From: Hyphomicrobiales bacterium
GTDB taxonomy: Bacteria > Pseudomonadota > Alphaproteobacteria > Rhizobiales > Rhizobiaceae
Length of the DNA: 64,000 nt
Assembly (NCBI GenBank): GCA_900468625.1
Contig: UBUL01000008.1
Span: forward strand, 1 to 64,000
Direction of reading: 5' to 3'
The notes under the pieces were generated by a model that had not been told where the DNA came from, made no database searches, and worked only from the letters and a program-made list of their open reading frames with translations. Position numbers and translations under genes: made by a program. Every line of letters begins with the position of its first letter. Position 1 is the first letter of the stretch. Positions 44,133 through 54,025 of this stretch are shown here, piece by piece.

Positions 44133-45299
44133 GTGAGGTTTTATCGGGAAATACTTGAGGGTGGGGGTGCGGGCAGCGATGCCGGCAAATCCCCCCGTAT
44201 GCTTCTGAATCTTCAAGTTCTGCGCGCGCTGGCAGCCTTGTCCGTCGTTGTTGCCCATGCTTTGCACGAGACCGGCTTCCTTGCCGCAGCGACGGGACGG
44301 GCGGCGGTCGATGGCTCCGCGTGGAATCTCGGTTTCGGCGTCGACATATTCTTCGTCCTCTCCGGCTTCATCATGACCCACACGGCCGCTTGCGAATTCA
44401 GCAAAAGCGGCGCTCCGCTGCGCTTCTTCCTGCGGCGCTGCGCCCGCGTCATCCCGCTCTACTGGCTGTTGACCAGCATCATGCTGCTCGGCGCGCTTGC
44501 GGCCCCCTCGCTGCTTGCCGTTCCCATCGGAACCGCATCCCATATCCTCGCATCCTATTTTTTCATTCCGTCCGGACGCGGCGTCGATGAGGTCAGGCCG
44601 GTGCTCGCACTGGGATGGACGCTGAACTACGAGATGCTGTTCTATGTGTTCTTCTCTTTAGCACTCCTGCTGCCGATAAGGCTCGGTATCGTCTGGCTGT
44701 CGGTGCTGATGGTCGCGATGGCGCTCGTCGGAAATCTCGTCGATCCGAGCCATGTCCAGATAGCTTTCTGGACAAGCCCTATCATTCTGGAGTTCTTGTT
44801 CGGCGTCCATGTCGCGTTGATCTTTCGCAGCGGCGTGAGGATCGGTGTGGGAGGGGCGCTTGGGTTCGCAGCCATTGGCCTTCTCGGCTTCGTGCGTGTC
44901 TCCGCACCGTGGAACGATGCGGCCTTGCCGCAATTCCTGCGGAGCGGCCTGCCTGCGGCCCTGTTCGTTCTTGCAGCTGCAATCGGTCCTGTCTTGCCTC
45001 ACAGGAAGATTGTCTTATGGGGTGTTGCCCTGGGAGATGCCTCATATAGCCTCTATCTGGCCCATCCCTTCATCCTGCGGCCGATGCGGGCCATCTGGAC
45101 GAAGGTGATCGGCGGGGCTCTTCCTCTTGGCTTGTTCACCCTCTTCTCGACGCTTGCTGCCGCCCTGTTTGCTCTGGCGCTTTTTCAAGGCGTCGAGAGA
45201 CCGCTTACGAGCCGGGTTCAGAGCATCGTGCTTCGTTCCAGGCGGCATAAGCGGATATCGACCGGCACCCTTCCGGCGGCCGAGACCGAAAGCGTCTGA
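44133..45299 (+). CDS. Acyltransferase-3 family membrane protein
   Basis: The 388-residue protein has about ten hydrophobic spans. LQVLRALAALSVVVAHALHE carries the catalytic-site His. FGVDIFFVLSGFIM, RRCARVIPLYWL and GWTLNYEMLFYVFFSLALL are the standard motifs, and the end is GDASYSLYLAHPFIL. Members O-acylate polysaccharides or lipid-linked sugars, as in exopolysaccharide or Nod-factor decoration. The start is GTG at 44133; a later ATG at 44199 is equally plausible. Confidence 0.87.
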   Translation: MRFYREILEGGGAGSDAGKSPRMLLNLQVLRALAALSVVVAHALHETGFLAAATGRAAVDGSAWNLGFGVDIFFVLSGFIMTHTAACEFSKSGAPLRFFLRRCARVIPLYWLLTSIMLLGALAAPSLLAVPIGTASHILASYFFIPSGRGVDEVRPVLALGWTLNYEMLFYVFFSLALLLPIRLGIVWLSVLMVAMALVGNLVDPSHVQIAFWTSPIILEFLFGVHVALIFRSGVRIGVGGALGFAAIGLLGFVRVSAPWNDAALPQFLRSGLPAALFVLAAAIGPVLPHRKIVLWGVALGDASYSLYLAHPFILRPMRAIWTKVIGGALPLGLFTLFSTLAAALFALALFQGVERPLTSRVQSIVLRSRRHKRISTGTLPAAETESV

Positions 45300-45369
45300 A
45301 CCAAACAGGATGCGGGCTTCCTCAGGCCTCCAAGGATCGGCGGCCACAGGGGCATGACTGCATGGCCGT

Positions 45370-46296
45370 TCAATCGGCCCATTCCGGATCGGTCGTTAAA
45401 GCGATCGTCAGCCAACGGTCCGGACCTTCGTCGCCGATCGCTTCACCGATTTCGTCGCGGATATGGTCCCATTCCTCCAGCTTCCTTGCCGGCCCGTTCG
45501 GCGGCACGATGAAGTAGAGTTCGACCTGCTTGCCGCGCCCGACACGGGCGACATAGGAACGGTAGGACAGAAAGGCGTAGCGCCGGACGATCTCGCTTGC
45601 CACCTGGTCGACATGGTCTCTGAGATCGGAAGGCGTCACGAGCAGGATATCGGCAAAGGCCTGCTTGATCGTTCCGATCGGCATTGGAATGACGATGACG
45701 CAGACCAGAGCGAGAGCAACCGGATCGACATGGGGCGACATCCATTGCAGGCTTGTTGCCTGAATGAAAAAGCCGAATACGAAGGCGGCGAGCAATGCGC
45801 CGCTCAGGCTGCCTGTCATCACCCAGGCCTTGGCGTCCAGGGCGATGAAATTGGATCTGATGGTCTTATTCGCCCGTGTGGCATAGGCGGCCATCACAAA
45901 AGCAATGATCATGGTCAGCGCCGCATAGATGATGGCTTGATCGAAGGAGAGATGCCTGCCGCCGGCCATGATGCTGCCGATGGCGTTGAGCAGGGCATAG
46001 ATCGCGGCCCCCGTCAAAAGGATGCCGTTGAGGCCAAGCACCATGGGTTCGAGATGCCAGAAGCCCATGGTGAAATGCTTGGCGAACTTGCCGGCCGATG
46101 TGGTGTTCGTTGCTGAAGACACGATCAGATTGGAAACGATCAGCGCAACGATCGTCATGGTCGCATCCGTGAGCGCGTACACGCCGTCGAAGACGATCGC
46201 GTAAGAGCCGGAGAGAAGACCGAAAACGATACCGGCGGCTGCCAGAACGAAGGTCACGACAATGGAAACACGCAGGACGCTTTGTTCGGTTGTCAC
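45370..46296 (-). CDS. Cation diffusion facilitator (CDF) family protein
   Basis: The product is 308 residues if started at GTG 46296 (GGAG upstream); a TTG at 46338 would add 14 residues. Five or six spans are visible. The first metal site is in FDGVYALTDATMTIVALI. In the fourth span ALDAKAWVMTGSLSG replaces the usual HxxxD by D...G, so the transport site is not canonical. The C-terminal domain ends AIGDEGPDRWLTIALTTDPE. It probably exports a divalent metal. Confidence 0.8.
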   Translation of the reverse strand: MTTEQSVLRVSIVVTFVLAAAGIVFGLLSGSYAIVFDGVYALTDATMTIVALIVSNLIVSSATNTTSAGKFAKHFTMGFWHLEPMVLGLNGILLTGAAIYALLNAIGSIMAGGRHLSFDQAIIYAALTMIIAFVMAAYATRANKTIRSNFIALDAKAWVMTGSLSGALLAAFVFGFFIQATSLQWMSPHVDPVALALVCVIVIPMPIGTIKQAFADILLVTPSDLRDHVDQVASEIVRRYAFLSYRSYVARVGRGKQVELYFIVPPNGPARKLEEWDHIRDEIGEAIGDEGPDRWLTIALTTDPEWAD

Positions 46297-46417
46297 TTTC
46301 CAGTCTCCGGATGGATGTGCGGTATCCGCTTCGGACAATTTCGAAGCTGCGGCGGACTCTTATCGTGTCATTTCACCCGAGCCAATCCGGAAGAACTATG
46401 CGTGATACGTCTCGTTC

Positions 46418-47287
46418 CTATTTGTCGCTATGCCCCTGCCGTCTGAATTCGGTCGGCGTGACGCCAACCAGCTTCTTGAAGTCGCGGGCAAAGTGAAACG
46501 GATCGGGATAGCCGCATCTGGCGGCTATCCTGCCGATCTGCTCATCCGTTACCACCAGCAGCGGTTTTGCGGCATTGATGCGCTCGTGGCGAAGCCAGTC
46601 GACCGGCGTCGTTCCCATTCTTTGGCGGAAACGCCGAAACAATTGCGCCTGGCTTAGATTGGCGGCCGCGGCGAATTCGCCGACCGTCCATGGATATGTC
46701 AGGTCGGCACGGACCGTGTCCATGAGCCGCTGCAGTCGTTGAACCGTTCCGCCGCCGCTACCGCCGTCCGCACGTTCGGACACCAATGAGGAGACCAATT
46801 GTGCGAGCAAGGCAAAACAGCGGCTGTCGGCAAGGAAGCCGTTGCCTTCCATTTCATCGAGAATGCCGGTGAACAGCGTCTCCAGATTGGCGGGGTTTGT
46901 CATTTCGAAGACCGGATTCGCAATCACGCCGAGGCTGTCAAACAGCGTGTCGAGCCCATATCCGACGAATCCCAGCCACAGATAGGACCAATGCGGGTGA
47001 CGCGGCTCGCAGCGATGCGAATACAGCATCGAGGAATCCAGCCATGCCATCGTCCCCTCACGCAGAAAGCTCGAGACGCCATTGACCTCAAGCAGACCTT
47101 TGCCGCTGAGAGTAAAAATCAGGGTATGCTGGTTGAAACGGTGGGCGATCGGCATTTCTTCAGGCGTACAGAGCCGGCGGCCGGCGGCGAGAAGCGAGTA
47201 GGGGAAGACACGGGACAACCGGCCCGGAGTCTGAAAGAAGACGTCGTCGAGGGGATGGATTTCTGCTGAAGTCGCTTCGTCGGTCAT
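46418..47287 (-). CDS. AraC-family transcriptional regulator
   Basis: The 289-residue protein has an N-terminal cupin-like ligand domain (FNQHTLIFTLSGKGLLEVNG) and two C-terminal helix-turn-helices. The first is EFAAAANLSQAQLFRRFRQR, then TTPVDWLRHERINAAK. The second is IGRIAARCGYPDPFHFARDF, then KKLVGVTPTEFRRQ. It is divergent from the P450-ferredoxin operon with a 105-bp gap, so it is likely its activator. Confidence 0.88.
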   Translation of the reverse strand: MTDEATSAEIHPLDDVFFQTPGRLSRVFPYSLLAAGRRLCTPEEMPIAHRFNQHTLIFTLSGKGLLEVNGVSSFLREGTMAWLDSSMLYSHRCEPRHPHWSYLWLGFVGYGLDTLFDSLGVIANPVFEMTNPANLETLFTGILDEMEGNGFLADSRCFALLAQLVSSLVSERADGGSGGGTVQRLQRLMDTVRADLTYPWTVGEFAAAANLSQAQLFRRFRQRMGTTPVDWLRHERINAAKPLLVVTDEQIGRIAARCGYPDPFHFARDFKKLVGVTPTEFRRQGHSDK

Positions 47288-47392
47288 GGCAGGCCGACCC
47301 TAACGGAGAATGAGAGTTTTATCCATATGGCTGCGGTTCGCATCCATGTCCATTCGCCGTTCGACGGGGTAATCTGCGGCCGATGAAGCAGA

Positions 47393-48643
47393 ATGGACGA
47401 GGTCCTGACCATGGCGCCCGCAAACCCAGCATTCGATCCGCTCTCGCAAGCGTTTGCGGACGATCCCTATGCGGCTTACCGCGAACTGCGCGCCAGCCCG
47501 GGTCCGGTCTATTACGAGCATTTCGACATATGGCTGCTGTCGCGCTATCAGGATGTCGCTGCAGCAGCCGCCGACAAAACGCTCGTGCGCTCCCTCGAAT
47601 TCTTTCTTTCCCCGGAGGAGATAGAGGAACAGAAGGTTCGGCAGAACTGGCACGACATGCCGAACCACTCGCGTTTCGTGCAATTCAGCCTTCTGGATTC
47701 GGATGGAGAAACCCATGATCGGCTGCGCCGCAAGGTCTTTCGTGAATTCACGCCCGCACTCGTCGCGCGCCAGCGCGGCATGATACAGGATTTCGTCGAT
47801 CGCCTGCTCGACCGCCTTCTTCAAGCGGGCAGGATCGATTTTGTCGAAGACCTTGCCTCGCAGGTTCCCGGTCACATCATCGGCTCGGTTCTGGGCGTGC
47901 CGGAAGAATATGCCGGGCAGCTGCGCAAGTGGTCGGAAGAGGTCGTGCAATATTTCGACGTCGATCGAAGCGCGGAGCGCAAGGCGATCGCCGAGCGTGC
48001 AACGACGGAGTTCTACGAGCTGCTCAAGGAGCTGATTGCCGATCGCATGCGCATTCCGCGCGACGATCTTCTCTGTCGGCTGACCGAATCGCATGTGGCC
48101 GGTGAGTTGACCGAAGACGAGCTCGTTTCCACTTGCATGCTGATCCTGATGGCGGGACACGGCTCGACGATCGACGTGCTGGGCAGCGGCATGCATGCGC
48201 TGATGCGATATCCCGACGCGCTGGCCAAGCTCAGGAATGCTCCGGCTGTGATGTCGACCGCTATCCAGGAAATGTTCCGCTACGAGTCGCCGCTGCCTTT
48301 CTTTCATCGCTACCTGACGGAAGAGAAGACGATTGCTGGCCAGCGCCTGCCGAGGGGCACGAAGATCGGCCTGCTCTATGGCGCCGCCAATCGCGATCCC
48401 GAGCAGTTCGAAGCACCGGATGAGTTCAATGTCGAGCGGACCCCCAATCGCCATCTGGCCTTCGGCGGCGGCGCACATTTCTGTCTTGGCAATCATCTGG
48501 CGCGTCTGGACATGGAGATCATTTTCTCGACGCTGCTGAACCGCACCCGTTCCATCGAATTGCTGGATGAACGCCCCGCCTATAAGCGCGGGCTTTCAGT
48601 GCGTGGCCCGAAACGTCTCGACATCAGCCTCGTTGCCGCTTGA
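47393..48643 (+). CDS. Cytochrome P450
   Basis: The 416-residue soluble bacterial P450 has the I-helix LMAGHGSTID (oxygen-activating acid/Thr region), EMFRYESP with E-x-x-R, and the heme loop FGGGAHFCLGNHLAR with Cys at about residue 364. A start at 47411 (MAPANPAF) is also possible. It takes electrons from the ferredoxin encoded 29 bp downstream. Substrates cannot be predicted; class I P450s of this size often attack terpenoids or aromatic compounds. No ferredoxin reductase gene is nearby. Confidence 0.92.
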   Translation: MDEVLTMAPANPAFDPLSQAFADDPYAAYRELRASPGPVYYEHFDIWLLSRYQDVAAAAADKTLVRSLEFFLSPEEIEEQKVRQNWHDMPNHSRFVQFSLLDSDGETHDRLRRKVFREFTPALVARQRGMIQDFVDRLLDRLLQAGRIDFVEDLASQVPGHIIGSVLGVPEEYAGQLRKWSEEVVQYFDVDRSAERKAIAERATTEFYELLKELIADRMRIPRDDLLCRLTESHVAGELTEDELVSTCMLILMAGHGSTIDVLGSGMHALMRYPDALAKLRNAPAVMSTAIQEMFRYESPLPFFHRYLTEEKTIAGQRLPRGTKIGLLYGAANRDPEQFEAPDEFNVERTPNRHLAFGGGAHFCLGNHLARLDMEIIFSTLLNRTRSIELLDERPAYKRGLSVRGPKRLDISLVAA

Positions 48644-48672
48644 GCGGATTTACAGAAAGTATGGAGAGTGCA

Positions 48673-48993
48673 ATGTGTGAAATCGTGTTCATCGATTCCA
48701 GCGGTCGCGAAACGCGCGTCAAGGCACAGGATGGAGAGACCTTGATGGCCGTCGCCGTCAGGAGCGGCGTCGCTGGCATCGTGGCGCAATGCGGCGGCGC
48801 CTTGGCCTGCGGCACCTGTCACTGCTATATCGAGCAGCCGCATCTCGGCCTGCTGCCGCCGCCTTCCGAAGAGGAAGCGACGATGATCGAATTCGTGATG
48901 GAGCCCGCACCGAACAGCCGCCTCAGCTGCCAGATCCTTGCAAGCGGTGTCGTCGATGGCATGCGCGTCGTCGTGCCGCATAGCCAGCAATAG
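48673..48993 (+). CDS. [2Fe-2S] ferredoxin, P450-associated
   Basis: The product is 106 residues from the ATG at 48673 (GAGAG upstream). The cluster ligands are C-x5-C-x2-C in CGGALACGTCHCY and a fourth Cys in SRLSCQIL, the adrenodoxin/putidaredoxin pattern. It is the second gene of the P450 operon and the direct electron donor by inference. Confidence 0.9.
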   Translation: MCEIVFIDSSGRETRVKAQDGETLMAVAVRSGVAGIVAQCGGALACGTCHCYIEQPHLGLLPPPSEEEATMIEFVMEPAPNSRLSCQILASGVVDGMRVVVPHSQQ

Positions 48994-49194
48994 GGGAAGG
49001 CACTGAGACAAGATGGCTAAGGCAGCCACCTTGTCATGGCATAATCTCTGAACGGTCTTGGCTGACTACTCCTCGATCAGGAGGTCGATAACAGGGATCG
49101 TCGCATCCGGCCGCGAGCCGAGGAAAAAGGCGACACCGCTCTACGCCGGCAGGCGGTGCGACGACATTGTGGACTGAACCTTCAAGCCCGATCT

Positions 49195-50385
49195 CTACTG
49201 TGCGCCGTTCGATCTCGGCAGGTTCTCGACGACGGTCAGGATCCTGTAGGCCGCCGAAACGCGGGCTGGGATTGGAAAGTTCCTGTTTGCCAGCAGCACG
49301 ATGCCGATCTGCCGGGCGGGAATGAAGGCTGCGTAGGCGCCGAAGCCGTTCGTCGAACCCGTTTTATTCAGGAGCACATCCTTGCGCGGCGGCTGCGGCG
49401 GATCGAGGCGGACGACCTTGTGCGGCACACGTGCCATATCGGATGAATTGCCGGCCAGCAGCCGGGCAAGCGTTGTCGGATAGGCATAGATCTCCCAGCC
49501 GAGGGCCTGCGTCATGTTATCGATGCGGTAGTAGCCGGCATGTGTCGCGTCGATTGCCCGCTGAAGTGGGTCATCGAGCTTTGCGCCGCCCATATTGGCT
49601 TCGAGAAAGGCAAGCATATCGGAGGCGGTGGTCTTGATACCGTAGGCCTGGGCGTCCAGAACGCCGGGATCGACGCGGGTCGGCTTGCTCCGCTTCGAAT
49701 AGCCATAGGCATAGTTGTCCATCTCGGATGGCGGAACGCGAACATAGGTGTGGCGGAGGCCGAGGGCGGCAATGATTTTTTCCTGCATCAGCCGATCGAA
49801 CGGCTCGCCGATCGCCTGTGCTGCCAGATAACCGAACAGGCCGATGCTGGGGTTTGAATACTGCCGGTACGTGCCGGGCGCAAAGGAAGGATGCCAGTTG
49901 CGATAATAGGCAACCATCTTGTCCTGGTCCGTCACGCCGTCGGGAAACTGCAGCGGCAAGCCGCCTGCGGTATATGTGCCGAGATCGAGGAGGCTGATCT
50001 TGTCGAAGCTGCTGCCCGAGAGCTCCGGCATGTGTTTTGCAGCCTTGTCCGAGAAGGATAGCTTTCCGCTGATCTGGGCGTAGGAGCCAAGGGCTGCCGT
50101 AAAGGTCTTGCTGATGGAGCCGAGCTCGAAGATCGTGTCGTTCGTCACCTTCCGGCCGCTGTCCTTCGAAGCGACGCCGTAGTTGAAGATGTAGCGCTTG
50201 CCCTTGACCGTGATTGCGACCGCAAGTCCCGGCACGTCGTTTTCCTTCATGAGCGGACGGATGGTCTCGTTGACGGCCCGCTCCAGCCGTTCCTGGTCAA
50301 TGCCTTCGGCGTGGGCGCCGATCCCGTAAAAAAGGCAGCCCGCAGCGATGCCGAGCTTCTGCAGCCAAATGAAATGCTTATTCAA
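49195..50385 (-). CDS. ampC: Class C beta-lactamase
   Basis: The product is 396 residues from TTG 50385, with GAGGAT just upstream; the frame is open to 50442. A signal peptide (LQKLGIAAGCLFYGIGAHA) precedes the mature serine hydrolase. The active site has S90-I-S-K93, Y176-S-N178 and K341-T-G343, all the class C essentials (YSN in place of the commoner YAN also occurs in AmpC). It hydrolyses cephalosporins and penicillins in the periplasm. It lies 104 bp after the class A gene in the same direction. Confidence 0.88.
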   Translation of the reverse strand: MNKHFIWLQKLGIAAGCLFYGIGAHAEGIDQERLERAVNETIRPLMKENDVPGLAVAITVKGKRYIFNYGVASKDSGRKVTNDTIFELGSISKTFTAALGSYAQISGKLSFSDKAAKHMPELSGSSFDKISLLDLGTYTAGGLPLQFPDGVTDQDKMVAYYRNWHPSFAPGTYRQYSNPSIGLFGYLAAQAIGEPFDRLMQEKIIAALGLRHTYVRVPPSEMDNYAYGYSKRSKPTRVDPGVLDAQAYGIKTTASDMLAFLEANMGGAKLDDPLQRAIDATHAGYYRIDNMTQALGWEIYAYPTTLARLLAGNSSDMARVPHKVVRLDPPQPPRKDVLLNKTGSTNGFGAYAAFIPARQIGIVLLANRNFPIPARVSAAYRILTVVENLPRSNGAQ

Positions 50386-50489
50386 GATGATATCCTCATT
50401 GTGTTGAGCGACCGCGCAGGATGAGCGCTCGAAAAGGGGCAATGTCGCAGGTGCTTGGTGGTGGCGAGAGCCGCTGGGCGGCCCTGATC

Positions 50490-51383
50490 TCAGATCGCTG
50501 CGGCGATCCGGCCGATCTCGGCCACGATGGCGTTGCGTTCACCGGCTGCGATTTCCGGTATCTCGCAATAGGCCGTTACGATGATGGGCGCGCGGTTCGC
50601 CGGCCACAGCACCGCGATATCGTTGGCGTTGCCGGCCTTGTCGTCGCTGGTTCCGGTCTTGTCGCCCACCAGCCAATCCTTCGCAACGCCGGCGCGCAAA
50701 CGGGCATCGCCGGTCTTCGTGGTGATCAGCCATGCGGCCAGCTGCGAGCGTGATGCTGCCGAAAGTACATCGGTAAACAAGAGCCGCCGCAGATTTTCCA
50801 GCATGGCTGCCGCTGTCGTCGTATCGCGCAGATCCTCCGGAGTATCATGGTAGTTCAGTTGGGGTTCGATACGGTCGAGGTGGGTAGTTTCATCGCCAAG
50901 GCTGCGGCAGAAGGCCGTGATTGCCCCCGGGCCACCGAAGCTTGCAAGCAGCAGATTGGCCGCCGTGTTGTCGCTGAGCGTCACCGCTGCCGCGCAAAGT
51001 TCCGCGACGGTCATGCCGCCGTCTCCAACACGCGCCTTCGTCGCAGGCGAGCCGCCGATGAGGTCGCTCTCCGTATAACGGATTCGCCGGTCGAGCTTTT
51101 CTTTGCCCTTGTCGACGCGGGCAAGCACCAGACCTGCCGCCAGCACCTTGAAGGTACTGCACATCAGGATGCGTTCGCCGGCGCGGTGCTCGATGCGCCT
51201 GCCGCTTGCCATATCGAGAATGCTGACACAGATGCGGCCTGGATGCTTGCCTTCGAGCGCGGCAAGCTGCGCTTCTTCCGAATGATCGTCAGCGGTGCGT
51301 CCAATACCGCTCATGCCCGCCAGAACGGGCAGCGCAAGCAGGCTGCCGGCAAGGCTTTGCCGGCGCGACAATAAGATCGTCAT
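50490..51383 (-). CDS. Class A beta-lactamase
   Basis: The product is 297 residues from the ATG at 51383. The N-terminus carries an RRQSLAGSLLALPVLAG twin-arginine-like signal. Active-site motifs are S76-T-F-K79, the SDN loop in TLSDNTAANLL, E-P-Q-L-N of the omega loop, and K-T-G in VGDKTGTSDDKAGN. A Cys directly precedes the active Ser (Ambler 69), but position 238 is not Cys, so the carbapenemase-type disulfide is absent. It is divergent from the AmpR-like gene. Confidence 0.92.
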   Translation of the reverse strand: MTILLSRRQSLAGSLLALPVLAGMSGIGRTADDHSEEAQLAALEGKHPGRICVSILDMASGRRIEHRAGERILMCSTFKVLAAGLVLARVDKGKEKLDRRIRYTESDLIGGSPATKARVGDGGMTVAELCAAAVTLSDNTAANLLLASFGGPGAITAFCRSLGDETTHLDRIEPQLNYHDTPEDLRDTTTAAAMLENLRRLLFTDVLSAASRSQLAAWLITTKTGDARLRAGVAKDWLVGDKTGTSDDKAGNANDIAVLWPANRAPIIVTAYCEIPEIAAGERNAIVAEIGRIAAAI

Positions 51384-51554
51384 CTTGTTTCCACTTCGAT
51401 TTTTACGTTGGGCAAAGGTGCGCCTGGCAAGCCCGTGGACGTCATTGGGATGAGGCAAATCACCTTGCGGGACGGACTATCGCGCTGCTTTATGCCCTAG
51501 ACAAACGATCAATTCTGGGCTTAGGCATGAGAAAAACTTGGCCTTGGGACACAA
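51384..51554. promoter_or_regulatory. Divergent ampR / beta-lactamase promoter
   Basis: A 171-bp gap between a LysR-type gene and the beta-lactamase operon, the usual place for an AmpR box. The exact T-N11-A site could not be fixed by eye. Confidence 0.5.
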
Positions 51555-52433
51555 ATGGACATTTCTCAGCTGCCGCTCAACGCTTTGCGTGTCTTCGAGG
51601 CCTCGGCGCGGCATTGCAGCTTCACGCGGGCCGGCCTGGAACTGCGGGTCACGCAGACGGCGATCAGCCATCAGGTCAAGGCGCTGGAGGATGTACTTGG
51701 CGTGACCCTCTTCAAGCGCCTGCCGCGCGGCCTTGCTCTGACCGATGAGGGGCATGCGCTGCTGCCGGTGCTGACCGACGCGTTTCGCCGCATGAGCGCC
51801 ACGCTCAGCCAGCTGGAAGAGGGGAATTTTGCCGAAATCCTGACTGTCGGTGTCGTCGGCACCTTTGCCATTGGCTGGCTTTTGCCGCGCCTGGCGAGTT
51901 TCAAGGCGCAGCAGCCGCATGTCGATCTGCGCTTGAAGACCAACAACAACCGCGCCGACATGGTGCTCGATGGCCTGGATTTCTTCCTGCGCTTCGGTGA
52001 CGGCGCATGGCATGGAACCGAGGCGATCCATCTTCTGGATGCGCCGCTGTCGCCTGTCTGCACGCCAGCGATCGGCGAACGATTGCGCATGCCCGCCGAT
52101 CTCGCCGCTGTCGAGCTTTTGCGATCCTATCGGGTCGATGAATGGTCGCTTTGGTTCAGGGCCGCGGGTTTGCCGCCTCCGCATCTCCGGGGCTGGATGT
52201 TCGATTCGTCGCTGACGCTGGTGGAGGCTGCCGCCCGTGGCGTCGGCGTCGCGCTGGTGCCGGTTGCCATGTTCTCCCATGATATTCAGGCCGGCAGGAT
52301 CATGCAGCCGTTCCCGATCACCGCGACGACCGGCAGCTATTGGCTGACGCGGCTGAAATCGCGGGCAGAGACAGCGTCGATGAAGGCATTTCGCCAATGG
52401 CTGCTTGCGGAAATAGAGGAGATGCCGGGATAG
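51555..52433 (+). CDS. ampR: LysR-family regulator, AmpR-type
   Basis: The 292-residue protein has an N-terminal helix-turn-helix in LNALRVFEASARHCSFTRAG and TQTAISHQVKALEDVLGVTL. The effector domain contains TVGVVGTFAIGWLLPRLASF, then LRLKTNNNRADMVLDGLDF and RFGDGAWHGTEAIHLLDAPL. These phrases are hallmarks of AmpR, which senses muropeptides from the cell wall and controls beta-lactamase. The divergent class A/class C pair supports this. Confidence 0.9.
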   Translation: MDISQLPLNALRVFEASARHCSFTRAGLELRVTQTAISHQVKALEDVLGVTLFKRLPRGLALTDEGHALLPVLTDAFRRMSATLSQLEEGNFAEILTVGVVGTFAIGWLLPRLASFKAQQPHVDLRLKTNNNRADMVLDGLDFFLRFGDGAWHGTEAIHLLDAPLSPVCTPAIGERLRMPADLAAVELLRSYRVDEWSLWFRAAGLPPPHLRGWMFDSSLTLVEAAARGVGVALVPVAMFSHDIQAGRIMQPFPITATTGSYWLTRLKSRAETASMKAFRQWLLAEIEEMPG

Positions 52434-52522
52434 GATAGATCGGCGAAACGGCCCCGGTCGTGTCCGGAACCGTTGGTGTCAAGCCGCTGGAATGCCATCG
52501 ATGGCGGTGAGATGGTTCGGGT

Positions 52523-54025
52523 TCAGCTTGCGAGCTTCAGCCTGACGGCCCCGGTCCGCGTGCCCGAACGCACCGTCTTGAACCGGCCGACCAGCCCCGC
52601 CAATTCGTTGCTGATGTCGGCGAGGTGCCGGGTCGAGGCATTCGTCTCTTCCATCAGCGCGACGTTCTGCTGGGTCATCTGATCCATGTTGCGCACCGCG
52701 GAGTTGATCTCGCTGATGCCGACGGCCTGCTCCTGCGTCGAGCGCGCGATGGCGCCGACATTCCTGTCGATGGAGGCGACCTGGTTGCCGATCTGTGCCA
52801 AGGCCTCGCCGGTCCGGTTGACCAGTTGGACGCCGCGGCGCACGTCGTTCGATGATTTGTCGATCAGATCCTTGATTTCCTTTGCAGCCGTTGCCGAGCG
52901 CTGTGCCAGCTCGCGGACTTCTTGCGCGACGACGGCGAATCCCTTGCCCTGATCGCCGGCTCGTGCCGCCTCCACGCCGGCATTCAATGCCAGCAGATTG
53001 GTCTGAAAGGCGATATCGTCGATGACGGAGATGATGTCGGTCATCTTGCGGGAAGAGGTTTCGATGTCGTCCATGGCCGAAACGGCCTGCTGAACCACTT
53101 CACGGGACCGCTCCGCCTCGGAAGCGGATTCTTTTACGATCGCCTGAACCTCGCGCGTCCGCTCGGCCGTCTGTTCCGAGATCGTCGTGATCTGGTCGAT
53201 GGCGGCCGCACTTTCCTCGAGCGCGGACGCCTGCTGCTCCGTGCGCCGTACCATGTTGTCGGCAGCAGAGGAGATCGAACCGGCCTCGTCGCGAACGCGC
53301 GTCACCGAATCCTCGATGCGCTGCATTGCCGTGCCGAGGGATGCGAGCGATGCGTTGTAGTTGCTTTTCAGAACTTCGAACTCGGCCGAAAGGGCGTCTG
53401 TGATATCAGCCGTCAGATCGCCGTTTGCAAGGCCGTCCAGCGCAAGGCCAAGTGCATTGAGGGCGCGCTCCTGTTCGCCTTGTGCGGCGGCGCGCTCGGT
53501 TTCGGCCCGATCGCGTTCATCGGCAAGCACCTGCAGGTAGACCGAGATGCCGTAGTCCATGTCGAGGAGCGCCGCCTTGATGATTGCCGACAGCCGCCGG
53601 GACAGGGCCTGCGCGTGTTTGCGCTGCATGAAGCCCTTGAGCTGCTGCTCGACGATCGACCGCACCACGCCATCGACGATCAGCGCGTAGCCGCCGATGT
53701 ACCAGCGCGGTTCGAGCCCCAGGCGCGCGTGGGTCCTGCCAATGGCAGAGACGGCCTCGACGTAATCGGGGCCGTATTTGCCCGACGCGATCGTCTTCCA
53801 ATGGTCCTGCTGCCTGGATTTGGCATGCATCACATGCTGCTGGGACGAGAAGAACTTCGACATTGCCGGATGTCTGGCGATCTTTTCGTAGAAGCTGTCC
53901 AGGGAACCCTTGACGGCAGCTTCGATAATGGGCTGCAGCTCTGCAAGAGCCTGCCGCGCATCCTGTCCCAGTCCAACAAAGTCGAGCCGATCATTCAACT
54001 CGTCCATTTTCGATGCGCGCACCAT
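52523..54025 (-). CDS. Globin-coupled methyl-accepting chemotaxis protein
   Basis: The product is about 500 residues; the start at ATG 54025 ([10 protein letters not shown]) was chosen for its GGAG, though ATG 54037 is possible. The N-terminal 170 residues match the globin-sensor fold, with [20 protein letters not shown] providing the proximal His, as in HemAT. No membrane span is present, so the receptor is soluble. A HAMP-like piece ([13 protein letters not shown]) is followed by the signalling hairpin tip [20 protein letters not shown] and [20 protein letters not shown]. It probably mediates aerotaxis. Confidence 0.88.
   Translation of the reverse strand: MVRASKMDELNDRLDFVGLGQDARQALAELQPIIEAAVKGSLDSFYEKIARHPAMSKFFSSQQHVMHAKSRQQDHWKTIASGKYGPDYVEAVSAIGRTHARLGLEPRWYIGGYALIVDGVVRSIVEQQLKGFMQRKHAQALSRRLSAIIKAALLDMDYGISVYLQVLADERDRAETERAAAQGEQERALNALGLALDGLANGDLTADITDALSAEFEVLKSNYNASLASLGTAMQRIEDSVTRVRDEAGSISSAADNMVRRTEQQASALEESAAAIDQITTISEQTAERTREVQAIVKESASEAERSREVVQQAVSAMDDIETSSRKMTDIISVIDDIAFQTNLLALNAGVEAARAGDQGKGFAVVAQEVRELAQRSATAAKEIKDLIDKSSNDVRRGVQLVNRTGEALAQIGNQVASIDRNVGAIARSTQEQAVGISEINSAVRNMDQMTQQNVALMEETNASTRHLADISNELAGLVGRFKTVRSGTRTGAVRLKLAS

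Noticed and set aside
49040..49190. Minus-strand frame ending GSRPDATIPVIDLLIEE as a possible gene relic
   Set aside because: It looks protein-like for about 22 residues but has no start and no family I can name, so it was not listed as a feature.
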